A DNA stretch of 64,000 nt from CAWHMS01 sp963830495 (lineage in GTDB: Bacteria > Actinomycetota > Actinomycetes > Propionibacteriales > Nocardioidaceae), in NCBI GenBank assembly GCA_963830495.1, contig CAWHMS010000003.1:1-64000 (forward strand), written 5' to 3'. Shown piece by piece: positions 35,348-44,319 of this stretch (its first letter is position 1; the number at the start of each line of letters is the position of its first letter). A model generated the notes under the pieces. That model was not told where the DNA came from. It made no database searches and was given only the letters and a program-made list of their open reading frames with translations. The position numbers were made by a program, and so were the translations under genes.

Positions 35348-37285
35348 ATGACCCAGCGACCGGTCCTCCCGTACGGCGGTTGGCCCTCCAGCGTGACGGC
35401 CGCATCCTTGACCGAGGGCGCGGTGCAGGTGACGGAGCCGCGATCACTCGGGCCCGACCTCTTCTGGCTGGAGGGTCGGCCCGACGAGGGCGGCCGGGTG
35501 GGGTTGGTGCGGCGCGATGCGGCCGGTCGGCGTACCGACCTCACGCCCGCCCCCTTCAACGTCCGATCCAGGGTGCACGAGTACGGCGGCGGCGCCTCCA
35601 CGGTCGGGGCCGGCGTGGCGCTGGTGGTGGGCTTCGCCGACTCGCGGATGTACCGCATCGACCTGGCTGCCGACGGCGCCGTCGGCGAGCCGACCCCGAT
35701 CACCCCCGCGGGGCTGCTGCGCTATGGCGATCCACAGCTGCTGCCCGGCGGCGAGCGTGTGGTCGCGGTGCGGGAGGACCATCGCGCCGATGGCGAGCCG
35801 GTCGACGACGTGGTGCTGCTCGATGTGCGCGGCACCAATGCCGACGGCGGGGTGGTGATCGCCTCCGGAGCCGACTTCTACAGTGCGCCCCGGGTCAGCC
35901 GGGACGGGCGGCGGGTCGCGTGGGTGCAGTGGCAGCACCCCAACCTGCCCTTCGACGACACCGAGATCTGGGTGGCCGAGCTCGGCGTGACGGGCGGCTC
36001 TCACGCCCGGCGGGTGGCCGGTGGCCCAGGCGAGTCGGTCTGCTTCCCCTCGTGGGCGCCGGGTGGCTCGCTGGTCTTCATGTCCGACCGCGACGGCCAC
36101 TGGTGCCTGTACGAGGCCGACATCGAGGACCCGAGCGACCAGGGCGCCGCCCTCTGGTCGGCTCCGCACGATTTCTGCGATGCGCCGTGGCAGCTCGGTG
36201 ACGGTCCCTACGCCTGGCTCAGCGACACCGAGATCGGCTGCCGGTGGCTGGTCGACGGCGTGGCCCGGGTAGGGGTGCTCGACCTGGCCGCGTCAGGGGG
36301 GCCGGCGCTGCGGGAGATCGAGATCGGCGTCAACACGGTGCTCTACCTCGCCGCGGCGGCCGAGGGCCGACTGCTCGTGGTGGCCGGGTATCCCGACCGG
36401 CCGGGGGCGCTGGTGCAGGTGGACCCGGCCGATGGCGCCGTCGACGTACTCGCCTCCTTCCAGGAGGCTGCGCTGGAGCCCGAGCAGGTCAGCGTCGCAC
36501 AGCCCTGTACGTGGGCGACCCCTGACGGCGAGCGGGCTCACGGCTGGTTCTACCCGCCGGTGAGCGCCGAGGTCACGGGACCGGAGGGCGCCCGGCCGCC
36601 GCTGCTGGTGTTCAGTCACGGCGGACCGACCGGGATGGCGCTGCCCGCGTTCACGCTGGAGAAGCAGTTCTGGACCTCACGCGGCTTCGCGATCCTGGAC
36701 GTCAACTACCGCGGCAGCGCCGGCTTCGGCCGGGCCTACCGGCAACGGCTCTACGGTCAGTGGGGCGTGCTGGACGTCGACGACTGCACGTCGGGCGCGC
36801 ACGCGTTGGCCGCCGAGGGTCGGGTCGACGGGTCCGCGCTGATGATCCGCGGTGGCAGCGCCGGTGGCTACACGACGCTGGCCGCGCTGACCTTCCGCGA
36901 CGACTTCGCCGGTGGCGCCAGCTACTTCGGCGTCTCCGACCTCGAGATGTTGGGCCGGGACACCCACAAGCTCGAGTCGCGCTATCTGGACCAGCTCATC
37001 GGGCCCTGGCCGGAGGCGGCGGACCTGTATCGTGAGCGGTCGCCGATCCACCACGTCGACCGGCTGAGTGCGCCGATGATCCTGCTCCAAGGCGCCGACG
37101 ACCGGGTGGTCCCGCCGGCGCAGGCTGAGCTGATGGCCAACGCACTGCGGGCGAAGGGGCTGCCGGTGGAGCTGGTCGTCTTCGAGGGCGAGGGACACGG
37201 CTTCCGCCAGGCGTCGACGATCATCTCGGCTACCGAGGCTGAGCTGGCCTTCTACGCCCGGGTGCTCGGCGTCGACCTGCCCTGA
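35348..37285 (+). CDS. S9 family prolyl oligopeptidase-type peptidase
   Basis: This is a 645-residue serine peptidase with an N-terminal beta-propeller and a C-terminal alpha/beta hydrolase domain. The oxyanion region is VFSHGGPTGMA, the nucleophile Ser is in IRGGSAGGYTTL, the Asp in GADDRVVPP and the His in GEGHGFRQ. It most resembles acylaminoacyl-peptidase-like S9C enzymes. There is no signal peptide, so it is cytoplasmic. ATG 35348 is divergent from glnA2 across 73 bases. Confidence 0.92.
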   Translation: MTQRPVLPYGGWPSSVTAASLTEGAVQVTEPRSLGPDLFWLEGRPDEGGRVGLVRRDAAGRRTDLTPAPFNVRSRVHEYGGGASTVGAGVALVVGFADSRMYRIDLAADGAVGEPTPITPAGLLRYGDPQLLPGGERVVAVREDHRADGEPVDDVVLLDVRGTNADGGVVIASGADFYSAPRVSRDGRRVAWVQWQHPNLPFDDTEIWVAELGVTGGSHARRVAGGPGESVCFPSWAPGGSLVFMSDRDGHWCLYEADIEDPSDQGAALWSAPHDFCDAPWQLGDGPYAWLSDTEIGCRWLVDGVARVGVLDLAASGGPALREIEIGVNTVLYLAAAAEGRLLVVAGYPDRPGALVQVDPADGAVDVLASFQEAALEPEQVSVAQPCTWATPDGERAHGWFYPPVSAEVTGPEGARPPLLVFSHGGPTGMALPAFTLEKQFWTSRGFAILDVNYRGSAGFGRAYRQRLYGQWGVLDVDDCTSGAHALAAEGRVDGSALMIRGGSAGGYTTLAALTFRDDFAGGASYFGVSDLEMLGRDTHKLESRYLDQLIGPWPEAADLYRERSPIHHVDRLSAPMILLQGADDRVVPPAQAELMANALRAKGLPVELVVFEGEGHGFRQASTIISATEAELAFYARVLGVDLP

Positions 37286-37319
37286 CCCGGCCCCTGACCT
37301 GCGTCGACCGGCGGTCTCG

Positions 37320-37347
37320 GCCTGCCTCGAGTCGGCCCGAGGCAGGC
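37320..37347. promoter_or_regulatory. hairpin between the S9 peptidase and nadE
   Basis: GCCTGCCTCG (37320-37329) and CGAGGCAGGC (37338-37347) form a perfect ten-pair stem with an eight-base loop, only 13 bases before the nadE start. There is no T-run. It is either a Rho-assisted terminator of the peptidase gene or a structure in the nadE leader that masks its ribosome site. Confidence 0.5.
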
Positions 37348-37360
37348 ATAGGCTGGAGAC

Positions 37361-39115
37361 GTGCCGCAGATCCGCCTCGCCTTGGCTCAGCTCAACCCGG
37401 TCGTCGGTGACATCTCGGGAAACGCCCGGCTGATCGTAGCCGCGGTACGCCAGGCAGCCGACGCGGGCGCCCATCTGGTCGTGACGCCCGAGATGTGCCT
37501 GACGGGCTACCCGATCGAGGACCTGGCCTTCCGTCCCTCCTTCGTCGAGGCGTCCCGCACGCGCATGGCCGAGCTCGCGCGTGAGCTCGAGGCAGCCGGT
37601 TACGGCGAGATCGCGGTGGTGGCTGGGTTCCTGGACCGCGCCGACCCCCTAGTCGAGCGCGTCGGCACCCCGAAGGGCTCACCGCAGAACGCGGTCGCCG
37701 TGCTGTACGGCGGTGAGATCGTCGCCCGCCAGGCCAAGCATCATCTCTGGAACTACGGCGTCGGCGACGAGATCCGCAACTTCGTCCCGGGAGACACCAT
37801 CTCGGTCGTCCAGGTGCACGGTGTCGACGTGGCCATCGCGATCTGCGAGGACCTCTGGCAGGACGGTCCCTCGGCGGCAGCCGATGCTGCAGAGGCGGGT
37901 CTGCTTGTGGTGCCGAACGGGTCGCCGTACGAGCGCAACAAGGACGACGTCCGCCTCGAGCTGTGCGCACGCAGAGCGCGCGAAGGTGTCTGTGCCCTCG
38001 CCTACGTCAACCTGGTGGGCGGCCAAGACGAGCTCGTGTTCGACGGAGACTCGCTCGTGGTGGACGCCTCCGGCGAGCTCGTGGCCCGCGCCCGCCAGTT
38101 CGTGCCTGAGCTGCTGGTCGTGGATCTCGAGCTGCCGCCGGCAACGGAGACGATGCCGGATCCGGAGACGGAGTTCTTCGGCCTGTGCGTGCGCCGTACG
38201 GTCCTGTCCTCGACTCCGGTTCCGGCGTATGACGCCCGACCGGCAGACATCGCACCGCCGCTGGCTGACCTGGCGGAGATCTATCACGCCTTGGTGCTCG
38301 GGTTGCGCGACTACGTGCATAAGAACGGCTTCGAGACGGTGCTCTTGGGGCTATCGGGAGGCATCGACTCGTCCTTGGTCGCCGCCATCGCCTGCGATGC
38401 GCTGGGGCCGGAGAGCGTCTTCGGCGTGTCCAATCCGAGCGCGTGGTCGACCGAGCACTCCAAGACCGACGCGGCCGAGCTGGCTCGGCGCACCGGCCTG
38501 CAGCTCGACACCGTGCCGATCGCGCCGATGGTCGACGCGTTTCGAGCTGCGGTGAAGGTGGACGGTCTGGCGGAGGAGAATCTGCAGGCGCGCATCCGGG
38601 CCGTGGTGTGGATGGCTCTGTCCAACCAGCACGGGCACCTGGTGCTGGCGTGCGGCAACAAGAGCGAGGTCGCCGTCGGCTACTCGACGATCTACGGCGA
38701 CGCGGTGGGCGGCTTCGCGCCGATCATGGACGTCCCGAAGACGTTGGTCTGGGAGCTGGCGAGGTGGCGCAACGCCGATGCGGAGCAGCGCGGCGAGCAG
38801 CCACCGATCCCGGAGCACGCCATCACCAAGCCCCCGTCGGCCGAGCTCCGGCCCGGTCAGTTCGACACCGACTCGCTGCCTGACTACTCGCTGCTGGACG
38901 ACATACTCGACGACTACGTCGAGCACGACCGCAGCGCTCCTGCCCTGGTGGCGCAGGGCTTCGACCGGGAGATGGTGGAGAAGGTAGCGCGGCTGGTCGA
39001 TCTGGCCGAGTACAAGCGACGGCAGTACCCGCCCGGACCGAAGATCTCGGCGCGGAACTTCGGCCGGGACCGACGGCTGCCGATCACCAACCGGTGGCGT
39101 GAGCACCTCACCTGA
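37361..39115 (+). CDS. nadE: glutamine-dependent NAD+ synthetase
   Basis: This is a 584-residue two-domain enzyme that converts deamido-NAD to NAD using ammonia from glutamine. The N-terminal nitrilase domain shows VVTPEMCLTGYPIEDL, the Lys region AKHHLWNYGV and the Cys nucleophile in AICEDLWQDGP. The synthetase domain shows the ATP pyrophosphatase loop GLSGGIDSSL and ends PISARNFGRD-like (KISARNFGRDRRLP). Start at GTG 37361. It is a single gene with a hairpin in its leader. Confidence 0.95.
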   Translation: MPQIRLALAQLNPVVGDISGNARLIVAAVRQAADAGAHLVVTPEMCLTGYPIEDLAFRPSFVEASRTRMAELARELEAAGYGEIAVVAGFLDRADPLVERVGTPKGSPQNAVAVLYGGEIVARQAKHHLWNYGVGDEIRNFVPGDTISVVQVHGVDVAIAICEDLWQDGPSAAADAAEAGLLVVPNGSPYERNKDDVRLELCARRAREGVCALAYVNLVGGQDELVFDGDSLVVDASGELVARARQFVPELLVVDLELPPATETMPDPETEFFGLCVRRTVLSSTPVPAYDARPADIAPPLADLAEIYHALVLGLRDYVHKNGFETVLLGLSGGIDSSLVAAIACDALGPESVFGVSNPSAWSTEHSKTDAAELARRTGLQLDTVPIAPMVDAFRAAVKVDGLAEENLQARIRAVVWMALSNQHGHLVLACGNKSEVAVGYSTIYGDAVGGFAPIMDVPKTLVWELARWRNADAEQRGEQPPIPEHAITKPPSAELRPGQFDTDSLPDYSLLDDILDDYVEHDRSAPALVAQGFDREMVEKVARLVDLAEYKRRQYPPGPKISARNFGRDRRLPITNRWREHLT

Positions 39116-39311
39116 GCCGTCCGGACCGCAGATCGTTTGCGCGCTCCGCCTCGGCCTGTGAGCCGTCGACCACGTGGCCGCTGCCAGCCGACCTGTCTGT
39201 GGCACAGATTTTTCTTCACGGTCTGGCTGGTCGATCAGAACGGGTAATCCGGGCGACCGACCTGTCATTCAAGCCGTGAAGATCCTCATCCAGCCTGGAC
39301 GGGTACGCGGC

Positions 39312-40097
39312 TCAGTCGCCGGTCGCGCCGCTCTCGTCGTCGTCGGTCGGCCAAGTCATCGGGAAGACTTCGAACGAGGTCGCCATCGGCACACCCATCT
39401 GCGTCCCCGTCTGGCGGGCAAAGCCCTCGAGGAACTCTCGCGGATCGAAGTTCTCCCAGCCAAGGCCGTCAATGTACGCCTTGTGTGCGGCCAGGGAGGC
39501 GACGCCCGCCTCGAAGCTGTCGGTGATCTCCACGGCGTGCGTGCCATCCGGCGACGAGCCGGCCCAGACCTGCCGGACACCACCCCAAGGCTCGAGCCCG
39601 CCGTCGATCTGGTCGGTGAAGATCCACCGGTTGCCCGCGTCGCGCACGGCGTCGACCACGGCCCGGCCGACGGCGATGTGGTCGGCCTGGTTGAGCATCT
39701 GGCCACCGAAGGTCTCCCGGAAGTTGCCGGTGATGACGATCTCCGGCTGGTGTCGGCGTACGGCGGAGGCGATGGCCGCTCTGAGGGGTATGCCGTACTC
39801 GACGACTCCGTCCCGGAAACCAAGAAACTCGACCACGTCGACGCCGACAAGGCGTGCCGACTCGATCTGCTCCGCCTCACGCACGACCCGGCACTCGTCC
39901 GGCGGCAGGCCGTCGATGCCCGCCTCGCCGCTGGTCACCATGACATAGACGATGCGCTTGCCTTGACCGGTCCAGCGTGCGATCGCGGCCGCGGCGCCGA
40001 ACTCCAGGTCGTCAGGATGGGCGACGACCGCGAGTGCGGTCTGCCAGTTCTCGTCGAGGGGCGTGAAGGTCTGTCGCTCAGGCTGCTGATCGCTCAT
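39312..40097 (-). CDS. PIG-L family deacetylase
   Basis: This is a 261-residue zinc-dependent LmbE/PIG-L deacetylase. The metal motif AHPDDLEFGAAA is near the N-terminus, with the later His in LNQADHIAVGRAV. The family includes MshB and Mca of mycothiol metabolism and many antibiotic-related deacetylases; this protein is not clearly either. ATG 40097 is the start. The ppk2 gene ends three bases upstream on the same strand. Confidence 0.9.
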   Translation of the reverse strand: MSDQQPERQTFTPLDENWQTALAVVAHPDDLEFGAAAAIARWTGQGKRIVYVMVTSGEAGIDGLPPDECRVVREAEQIESARLVGVDVVEFLGFRDGVVEYGIPLRAAIASAVRRHQPEIVITGNFRETFGGQMLNQADHIAVGRAVVDAVRDAGNRWIFTDQIDGGLEPWGGVRQVWAGSSPDGTHAVEITDSFEAGVASLAAHKAYIDGLGWENFDPREFLEGFARQTGTQMGVPMATSFEVFPMTWPTDDDESGATGD

Positions 40098-40100
40098 GCC

Positions 40101-40945
40101 TCACCCTGACACGTGACCCGCGTGGTGTGCATGCCCACGCTCGATCACCTCGGCGGTGTAATCGGGGACCTGCCTGAACAGCTCGCGCGGCGGCCGCTCG
40201 TAGTCGGCACCTTGCGGTCGCGGCGGAGCTCGATCTCCGGACGCTGCTGGTGCACGTAGGGCAGCGTCGTGAGCAGATGGTGGATCATGTCGAGCCGCGC
40301 ATTCCGCTTGATGTCGGCTTCGACGACGTACCAGGGGCTCTCCGGGATGTCGGTGTGCACGAACATCTCGTCCTTGGCCCGGGAGAAGTCGACCCACCGC
40401 TCGCGGGTCTCGAGGTCGTTGGGCGAGAACTTCCATCGGCGCAACGGATCCTTTAGTCGGGAGACGAACCGTCTCTCCTGCTCCTCGTCACTCACCGAGA
40501 ACCAGTACTTGCGCAACAGGATGCCGTCCTCCACCAGCATGCGCTCGAAGAGCGGGCACTGCTGAAGGAACCTGCGGTATTCCGCCGGTGAGCAGTAACC
40601 CATGACCCGCTCCACGCCGGCGCGGTTGTACCAGGAACGGTCGAAGAGCACCATCTCCCCGGCCGCAGGAAGGTGCTCGATGTAGCGCTGAAAGTACCAC
40701 TCGGTGCGCTGCCGCTCGGTCGGGATCGGCAGCGCCGCGATGCGGGCGACGCGTGGGCTGAGGTACTGGGTGATCCGCTTGATCGTGCTGCCCTTGCCGG
40801 CCGCGTCCCGCCCCTCGAAGACGATGACGATCCGCTGTCCGGTGGCCTTGGCCCACTCCTGCACCTCGACCAGCTCGGACTGGAGCCTCAGCAGCTCCTT
40901 CTCGTAGAGCTTCTTGGAGATCTTCTGCTGCTTCTCGTCGGCCAT
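40101..40945 (-). CDS. ppk2: polyphosphate kinase 2, frameshifted near the C-terminus
   Basis: PPK2 transfers phosphate between polyphosphate and nucleotides. Walker A is FEGRDAAGKGSTIKRI, Walker B VLFDRSWYNRAGVERVMG and the lid region DPLRRWKFSPNDLETRERWV. At about 40226 the main frame drifts into EIELRRDRKV. Adding one base continues as PPRPQGADYERPPRELFRQV, the family C-terminus, ending at 40101. The break removes only the last 40 residues. ATG 40945 is taken as the start; a GTG lies just before it. The DNA is otherwise clean, so an error is plausible. Confidence 0.9.
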
Positions 40946-41076
40946 CACTCGACGCTACCCCGATGTGATGGAGCCGACATCTGATACGGCTCGCCTCCGG
41001 CGCGAGCCGGTGTCAAGGTGAGAGAGAGTCCGGGGACTCCAGTGGGGAGCCTCGAGTCAGCAGCAGGGGTACGACG

Positions 41077-41997
41077 ATGAGTGGTTCCGGTTCCGACGAG
41101 ACGATCGCGCCCTACGGCACCGGGCCGGCGACGCCGGACCCTCCGGCCGCCGCACCGCCGTCTGCTGGTGCTGCAGGCGCCGCCGGCGCTGCCGGTGCCT
41201 CACCCAAGCGGGTGCGCATCCACCACCTCCGGGAGATGAAGCAGCGAGGCGAGCGGTGGGCGATGCTGACCGCCTACGAGCAGTACGCCGCCCAGACCTT
41301 CGACGAGGCCGGCATCCCCGTACTCCTTGTCGGCGACTCGGCCAGCAACAACGTCTACGGCAACGCCACCTCGCTGCCGGTCACCGTCGACGAGCTCATC
41401 CCGCTGGTGCGTGCGGTGACCAGCTCCGTTCGCCGGGCGCTGGTCGTGGCTGACCTGCCGTTCGGCTCTTACCAGGCCTCGGCGGAGCAGGCGTTTCACA
41501 CGTCGGTCCGCTTCATGAAGGAGGCGGACGCCCACGCGGTCAAGCTCGAGGGTGGGCTTGCGATGGTCCCGCAGGTGAGACTGCTGACCACGAGCGGCAT
41601 TCCGGTCATGGCTCACGTGGGCTTCACGCCGCAGTCCGAGCATGGGCTCGGTGGCTACCGCGTGCAGGGTCGTGGTGAGGGGGCCAAACGCATCGTCGAG
41701 GAAGCGCTCGCACTGGAGGAGGCCGGCGCCTTCGCTCTGGTCATGGAGATGGTGCCTGGGGATGTTGCCGCCGAGGTGACCAAGCAGCTGGCAATCCCCA
41801 CGATCGGGATCGGCGCCGGCGTCAGTTGTGACGCCCAGGTCTTGGTCTGGCAGGACATGGCCGGGTTACGCACGGGCCGGGTGCCGCGCTTCGTCAAGCG
41901 TTATGCCGACGTACACGGGGTGTTGCTCTCGGCGGCGCAGGACTTCGCAGCGGACGTGGCCGCTGGGATCTTTCCCGGCGACGAGCACACGTTCTGA
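41077..41997 (+). CDS. panB: 3-methyl-2-oxobutanoate hydroxymethyltransferase
   Basis: PanB makes ketopantoate from alpha-ketoisovalerate and methylene-tetrahydrofolate, the first step to pantothenate. The core begins RIHHLREMKQRGERWAMLTA and shows PVLLVGDSASNNVYG, ADLPFGSYQ, VKLEGG, GIPVMAHVGFTPQSEHGLGG and AIPTIGIGAG. The first 40 residues are an Ala/Pro/Gly-rich extension (PPAAAPPSAGAAGAAGAAGA) that is not part of the fold. Length is 306. A ketopantoate-reductase-like gene lies 17 kb away. Confidence 0.95.
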   Translation: MSGSGSDETIAPYGTGPATPDPPAAAPPSAGAAGAAGAAGASPKRVRIHHLREMKQRGERWAMLTAYEQYAAQTFDEAGIPVLLVGDSASNNVYGNATSLPVTVDELIPLVRAVTSSVRRALVVADLPFGSYQASAEQAFHTSVRFMKEADAHAVKLEGGLAMVPQVRLLTTSGIPVMAHVGFTPQSEHGLGGYRVQGRGEGAKRIVEEALALEEAGAFALVMEMVPGDVAAEVTKQLAIPTIGIGAGVSCDAQVLVWQDMAGLRTGRVPRFVKRYADVHGVLLSAAQDFAADVAAGIFPGDEHTF

Positions 41998-42010
41998 CTC
42001 GACCGCCGGG

Positions 42011-42196
42011 TCAGTCCTCGAGGTCGTCGTTCCAGCGTGGGTCGTTGTCCCACTCCTCGTTGCGCTCCTGGACCTTCTCCAGCGCACGTGAGGCTTCAGC
42101 CGGGGTCTCGAAAGGTCCCAGCCGATCGGCGGCACGACAACCCTCCTCGGTCTCGACAGTGTTGTGCTCGAGGCAGAAGAAGTACGGACCAGCCAT
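42011..42196 (-). CDS. small conserved actinobacterial protein
   Basis: This is a 61-residue acidic protein starting at ATG 42196 after a GAGGAGG ribosome site. It reads GPYFFCLEHNTVETEEGC, then LGPFETPAEASRALEKVQER and an acidic tail. Two cysteines and one His might bind metal. The frame is open further upstream but without support. Similar small proteins are, to my knowledge, common in actinobacteria and uncharacterised. Confidence 0.75.
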   Translation of the reverse strand: MAGPYFFCLEHNTVETEEGCRAADRLGPFETPAEASRALEKVQERNEEWDNDPRWNDDLED

Positions 42197-42272
42197 GATG
42201 CGCCTCCTCGTCGGACCCGTCTGCGATCTGACCTCATCGTGCCTCACCCGGCCAGAAACTACACTCGGCCGG

Positions 42273-43121
42273 GTGAGTGCCCTGACTCCCGGAGTCGTCT
42301 CCGACCGCCGACCCGTGCCTGCGTCGATTGCGCGCCCGGAATACGTCGACCAGCCCGGCCCGACGCCGCATACCGCGGGCGACGTCCAGACCCCCGAGAC
42401 GATCGACAAGATGCGGGTGGCGGGACGCATCGCCGCTCAGGCCCTGCGTGCCGCCGGAGACGCCGTCAAGCCGGGGGTGACGACGGACGAGATCGATCGA
42501 GTCGGCCACGAATTCCTGCTCGACCACGGTGCCTATCCCTCGACGCTGGGCTATCGGGGATTCCCGAAGTCGCTGTGCACGTCGGTCAACGAGTGCATCT
42601 GCCACGGCATACCGGACTCGCGAGAGCTCGAGGACGGCGACATCGTCAACATCGACATCACGGCCTTCATCGGTGGAGTTCACGGCGACACCAACGCCAC
42701 CTTCCTCGTCGGCGATGTCGACGAGGAGAGCCGGCTCCTGGTGGAGCGGACCGAGGAGTCGCTGCGGCGCGCGATCAGGGCGGTGCGCCCGGGCCGGGAG
42801 GTCAATGTCGTCGGTCGGGTGATCGAGTCCTACGCGCGGCGCTTCGGCTACGGCGTCGTCACCGACTTCACCGGGCACGGCATCAGCACGACCTTCCACT
42901 CGGGGCTGATCATCCCCCACTACGACGACCCCCGTTTCGACACCATGATCGAAGCGGGGATGACCTTCACGATCGAGCCGATGCTGACTCTCGGCACGAT
43001 CGAGTGGGACATGTGGGATGACGGGTGGACCGTGGTGACCCAGGACGGCCGGCGTACGGCGCAGTTCGAGCACACCCTGGTGGTGACCGACACCGGTGCC
43101 GAGATCCTTACCCTTCCCTGA
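42273..43121 (+). CDS. map: type I methionine aminopeptidase
   Basis: This is a 282-residue enzyme that removes the initiator Met. The five metal ligands are visible in order: Asp in VNIDITAFIGG, Asp in HGDTNATF, His in FTGHGISTTFH, Glu in FTIEPML and Glu in AQFEHTLVV. GTG 42273 fits the family and matches the N-terminal extension seen in actinobacterial MapB-type enzymes (RPEYVDQPGPTPHTAGDVQT). A second, shorter map lies at 55.0 kb. Confidence 0.93.
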   Translation: MSALTPGVVSDRRPVPASIARPEYVDQPGPTPHTAGDVQTPETIDKMRVAGRIAAQALRAAGDAVKPGVTTDEIDRVGHEFLLDHGAYPSTLGYRGFPKSLCTSVNECICHGIPDSRELEDGDIVNIDITAFIGGVHGDTNATFLVGDVDEESRLLVERTEESLRRAIRAVRPGREVNVVGRVIESYARRFGYGVVTDFTGHGISTTFHSGLIIPHYDDPRFDTMIEAGMTFTIEPMLTLGTIEWDMWDDGWTVVTQDGRRTAQFEHTLVVTDTGAEILTLP

Positions 43122-43168
43122 CCCTCGCCTTCCCGTTCACCCGTCACGTTCTTCCCCCTTGACTGGGG

Positions 43169-44206
43169 TTAGGAGGAGCGCTTCGAGCGACGACCCGCTT
43201 CGGGTGCACGGGAGAGCATCCGGAGCACCGCCTTCTCGAGGTGCTCCTGGCGGCGCCTCGGCTGCCTGGGCGCACGAGCAAGCGCGTGCGCGATCGTCGT
43301 ACCGTCCTCGTAGAGATCGATGACTCGCGGATCGACGTACGACCCCCGCGCGATCGTCGGCGTGTTGCCGAGATACTCCGAGACCTCCACGACGGCGGCG
43401 CGCACGGCCTTCTTGCGGGCGGACTTCGTCGCTGCTCCAGCCCCATCGGCCGCGAGCGCGGTGGCGGCGATGACGGTGGCGTGCCAGGTGCGAAAGTCCT
43501 TCGCGGTCACCTCCGCGTCGAAGACCCCCTGGAGGTACTCGTTGACCAGGGAAGGCTCCACCTCGCGCCAGCGCCGGCCGTCCTTGTACACCAAGAGCCG
43601 ATCGCCACCGCCACGCCGCAGCCGCAGTCGGTTGATGACGACGCACACCTCCGCGTCATCGACATCCACCTCGTGCTCGATGCCCGCCTTGCCGACGAAG
43701 CAGAACCTCAGCGCATCCCCGTGCTTGCGCACATGCCGCTTCTCGAGCGTGGTGAGGCCGTAGCTGCCGAAGTCGTCGACCGAGTCCTCGCTACCCAGCC
43801 GGAAGTAGCCGAGATCGAGCAGGCGTGCCGCAGCCGCGAGGATGCGCTGTCGCCCGAGCTCCTGCTCCCCCAGGTCTGCCAGGATCTGGGGTCGTGCTCG
43901 GGGCAGCTTCTTGGCCATCGCGAGCACGCGGTCGAACTTCGCCTCGTCCCGCTGCCGACGCCACTCCGGGTGATACAGGTACTGACGCCTCCCGGCAGCG
44001 TCGGTGCCCAAGGCCTGGATGTGCCCGTTGGCGAAGGGGCTGATCCACACGTCCTGCCACGCCGGCGGGATCACCAATGCCTTGACGCGCGCGACATCGG
44101 GCGCAGCCAGGCGGTCCCCACGCTCGTCCAGGTAGGTGAATCCCCGTCCGGCACGGCGCCGGGTCCAACCAGCGCTGCTGGTCGAGACGATGCGCAGTCG
44201 GGCCAT
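43169..44206 (-). CDS. DNA topoisomerase IB
   Basis: This is a 345-residue poxvirus/eukaryote-type (IB) topoisomerase that relaxes supercoils through a 3'-phosphotyrosyl bond. The N-terminal part reads AGRGFTYLDERGDRL, WQDVWISPFANGHIQALGTD and QYLYHPEWRRQRDEAKF. The catalytic domain includes VCVVINRLRLRRGGGDRLL, VTAKDFRTWHAT (Arg and His) and the Tyr in YVDPRVIDLYEDG. ATG 44206 has AGGAG at nine bases; the ATG two codons earlier abuts it. Confidence 0.92.
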   Translation of the reverse strand: MARLRIVSTSSAGWTRRRAGRGFTYLDERGDRLAAPDVARVKALVIPPAWQDVWISPFANGHIQALGTDAAGRRQYLYHPEWRRQRDEAKFDRVLAMAKKLPRARPQILADLGEQELGRQRILAAAARLLDLGYFRLGSEDSVDDFGSYGLTTLEKRHVRKHGDALRFCFVGKAGIEHEVDVDDAEVCVVINRLRLRRGGGDRLLVYKDGRRWREVEPSLVNEYLQGVFDAEVTAKDFRTWHATVIAATALAADGAGAATKSARKKAVRAAVVEVSEYLGNTPTIARGSYVDPRVIDLYEDGTTIAHALARAPRQPRRRQEHLEKAVLRMLSRAPEAGRRSKRSS

Positions 44207-44319
44207 CGCCATCCTCTCCTGGCCGGGTACGTCGTCCGCAGTGCGCCGTACCCCAGCGCCCCCATCTCCATGCCGAGATCCGATGTCGGTGGCCGATGGC
44301 CGATGGCAGGATCGTAGCC

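Noticed and set aside
41077..41220. Alternative later start for panB
   Set aside because: The Ala/Pro-rich N-terminus is unusual, but no better ribosome site or in-frame start lies closer to the conserved core; related actinobacterial PanB proteins also carry extensions.
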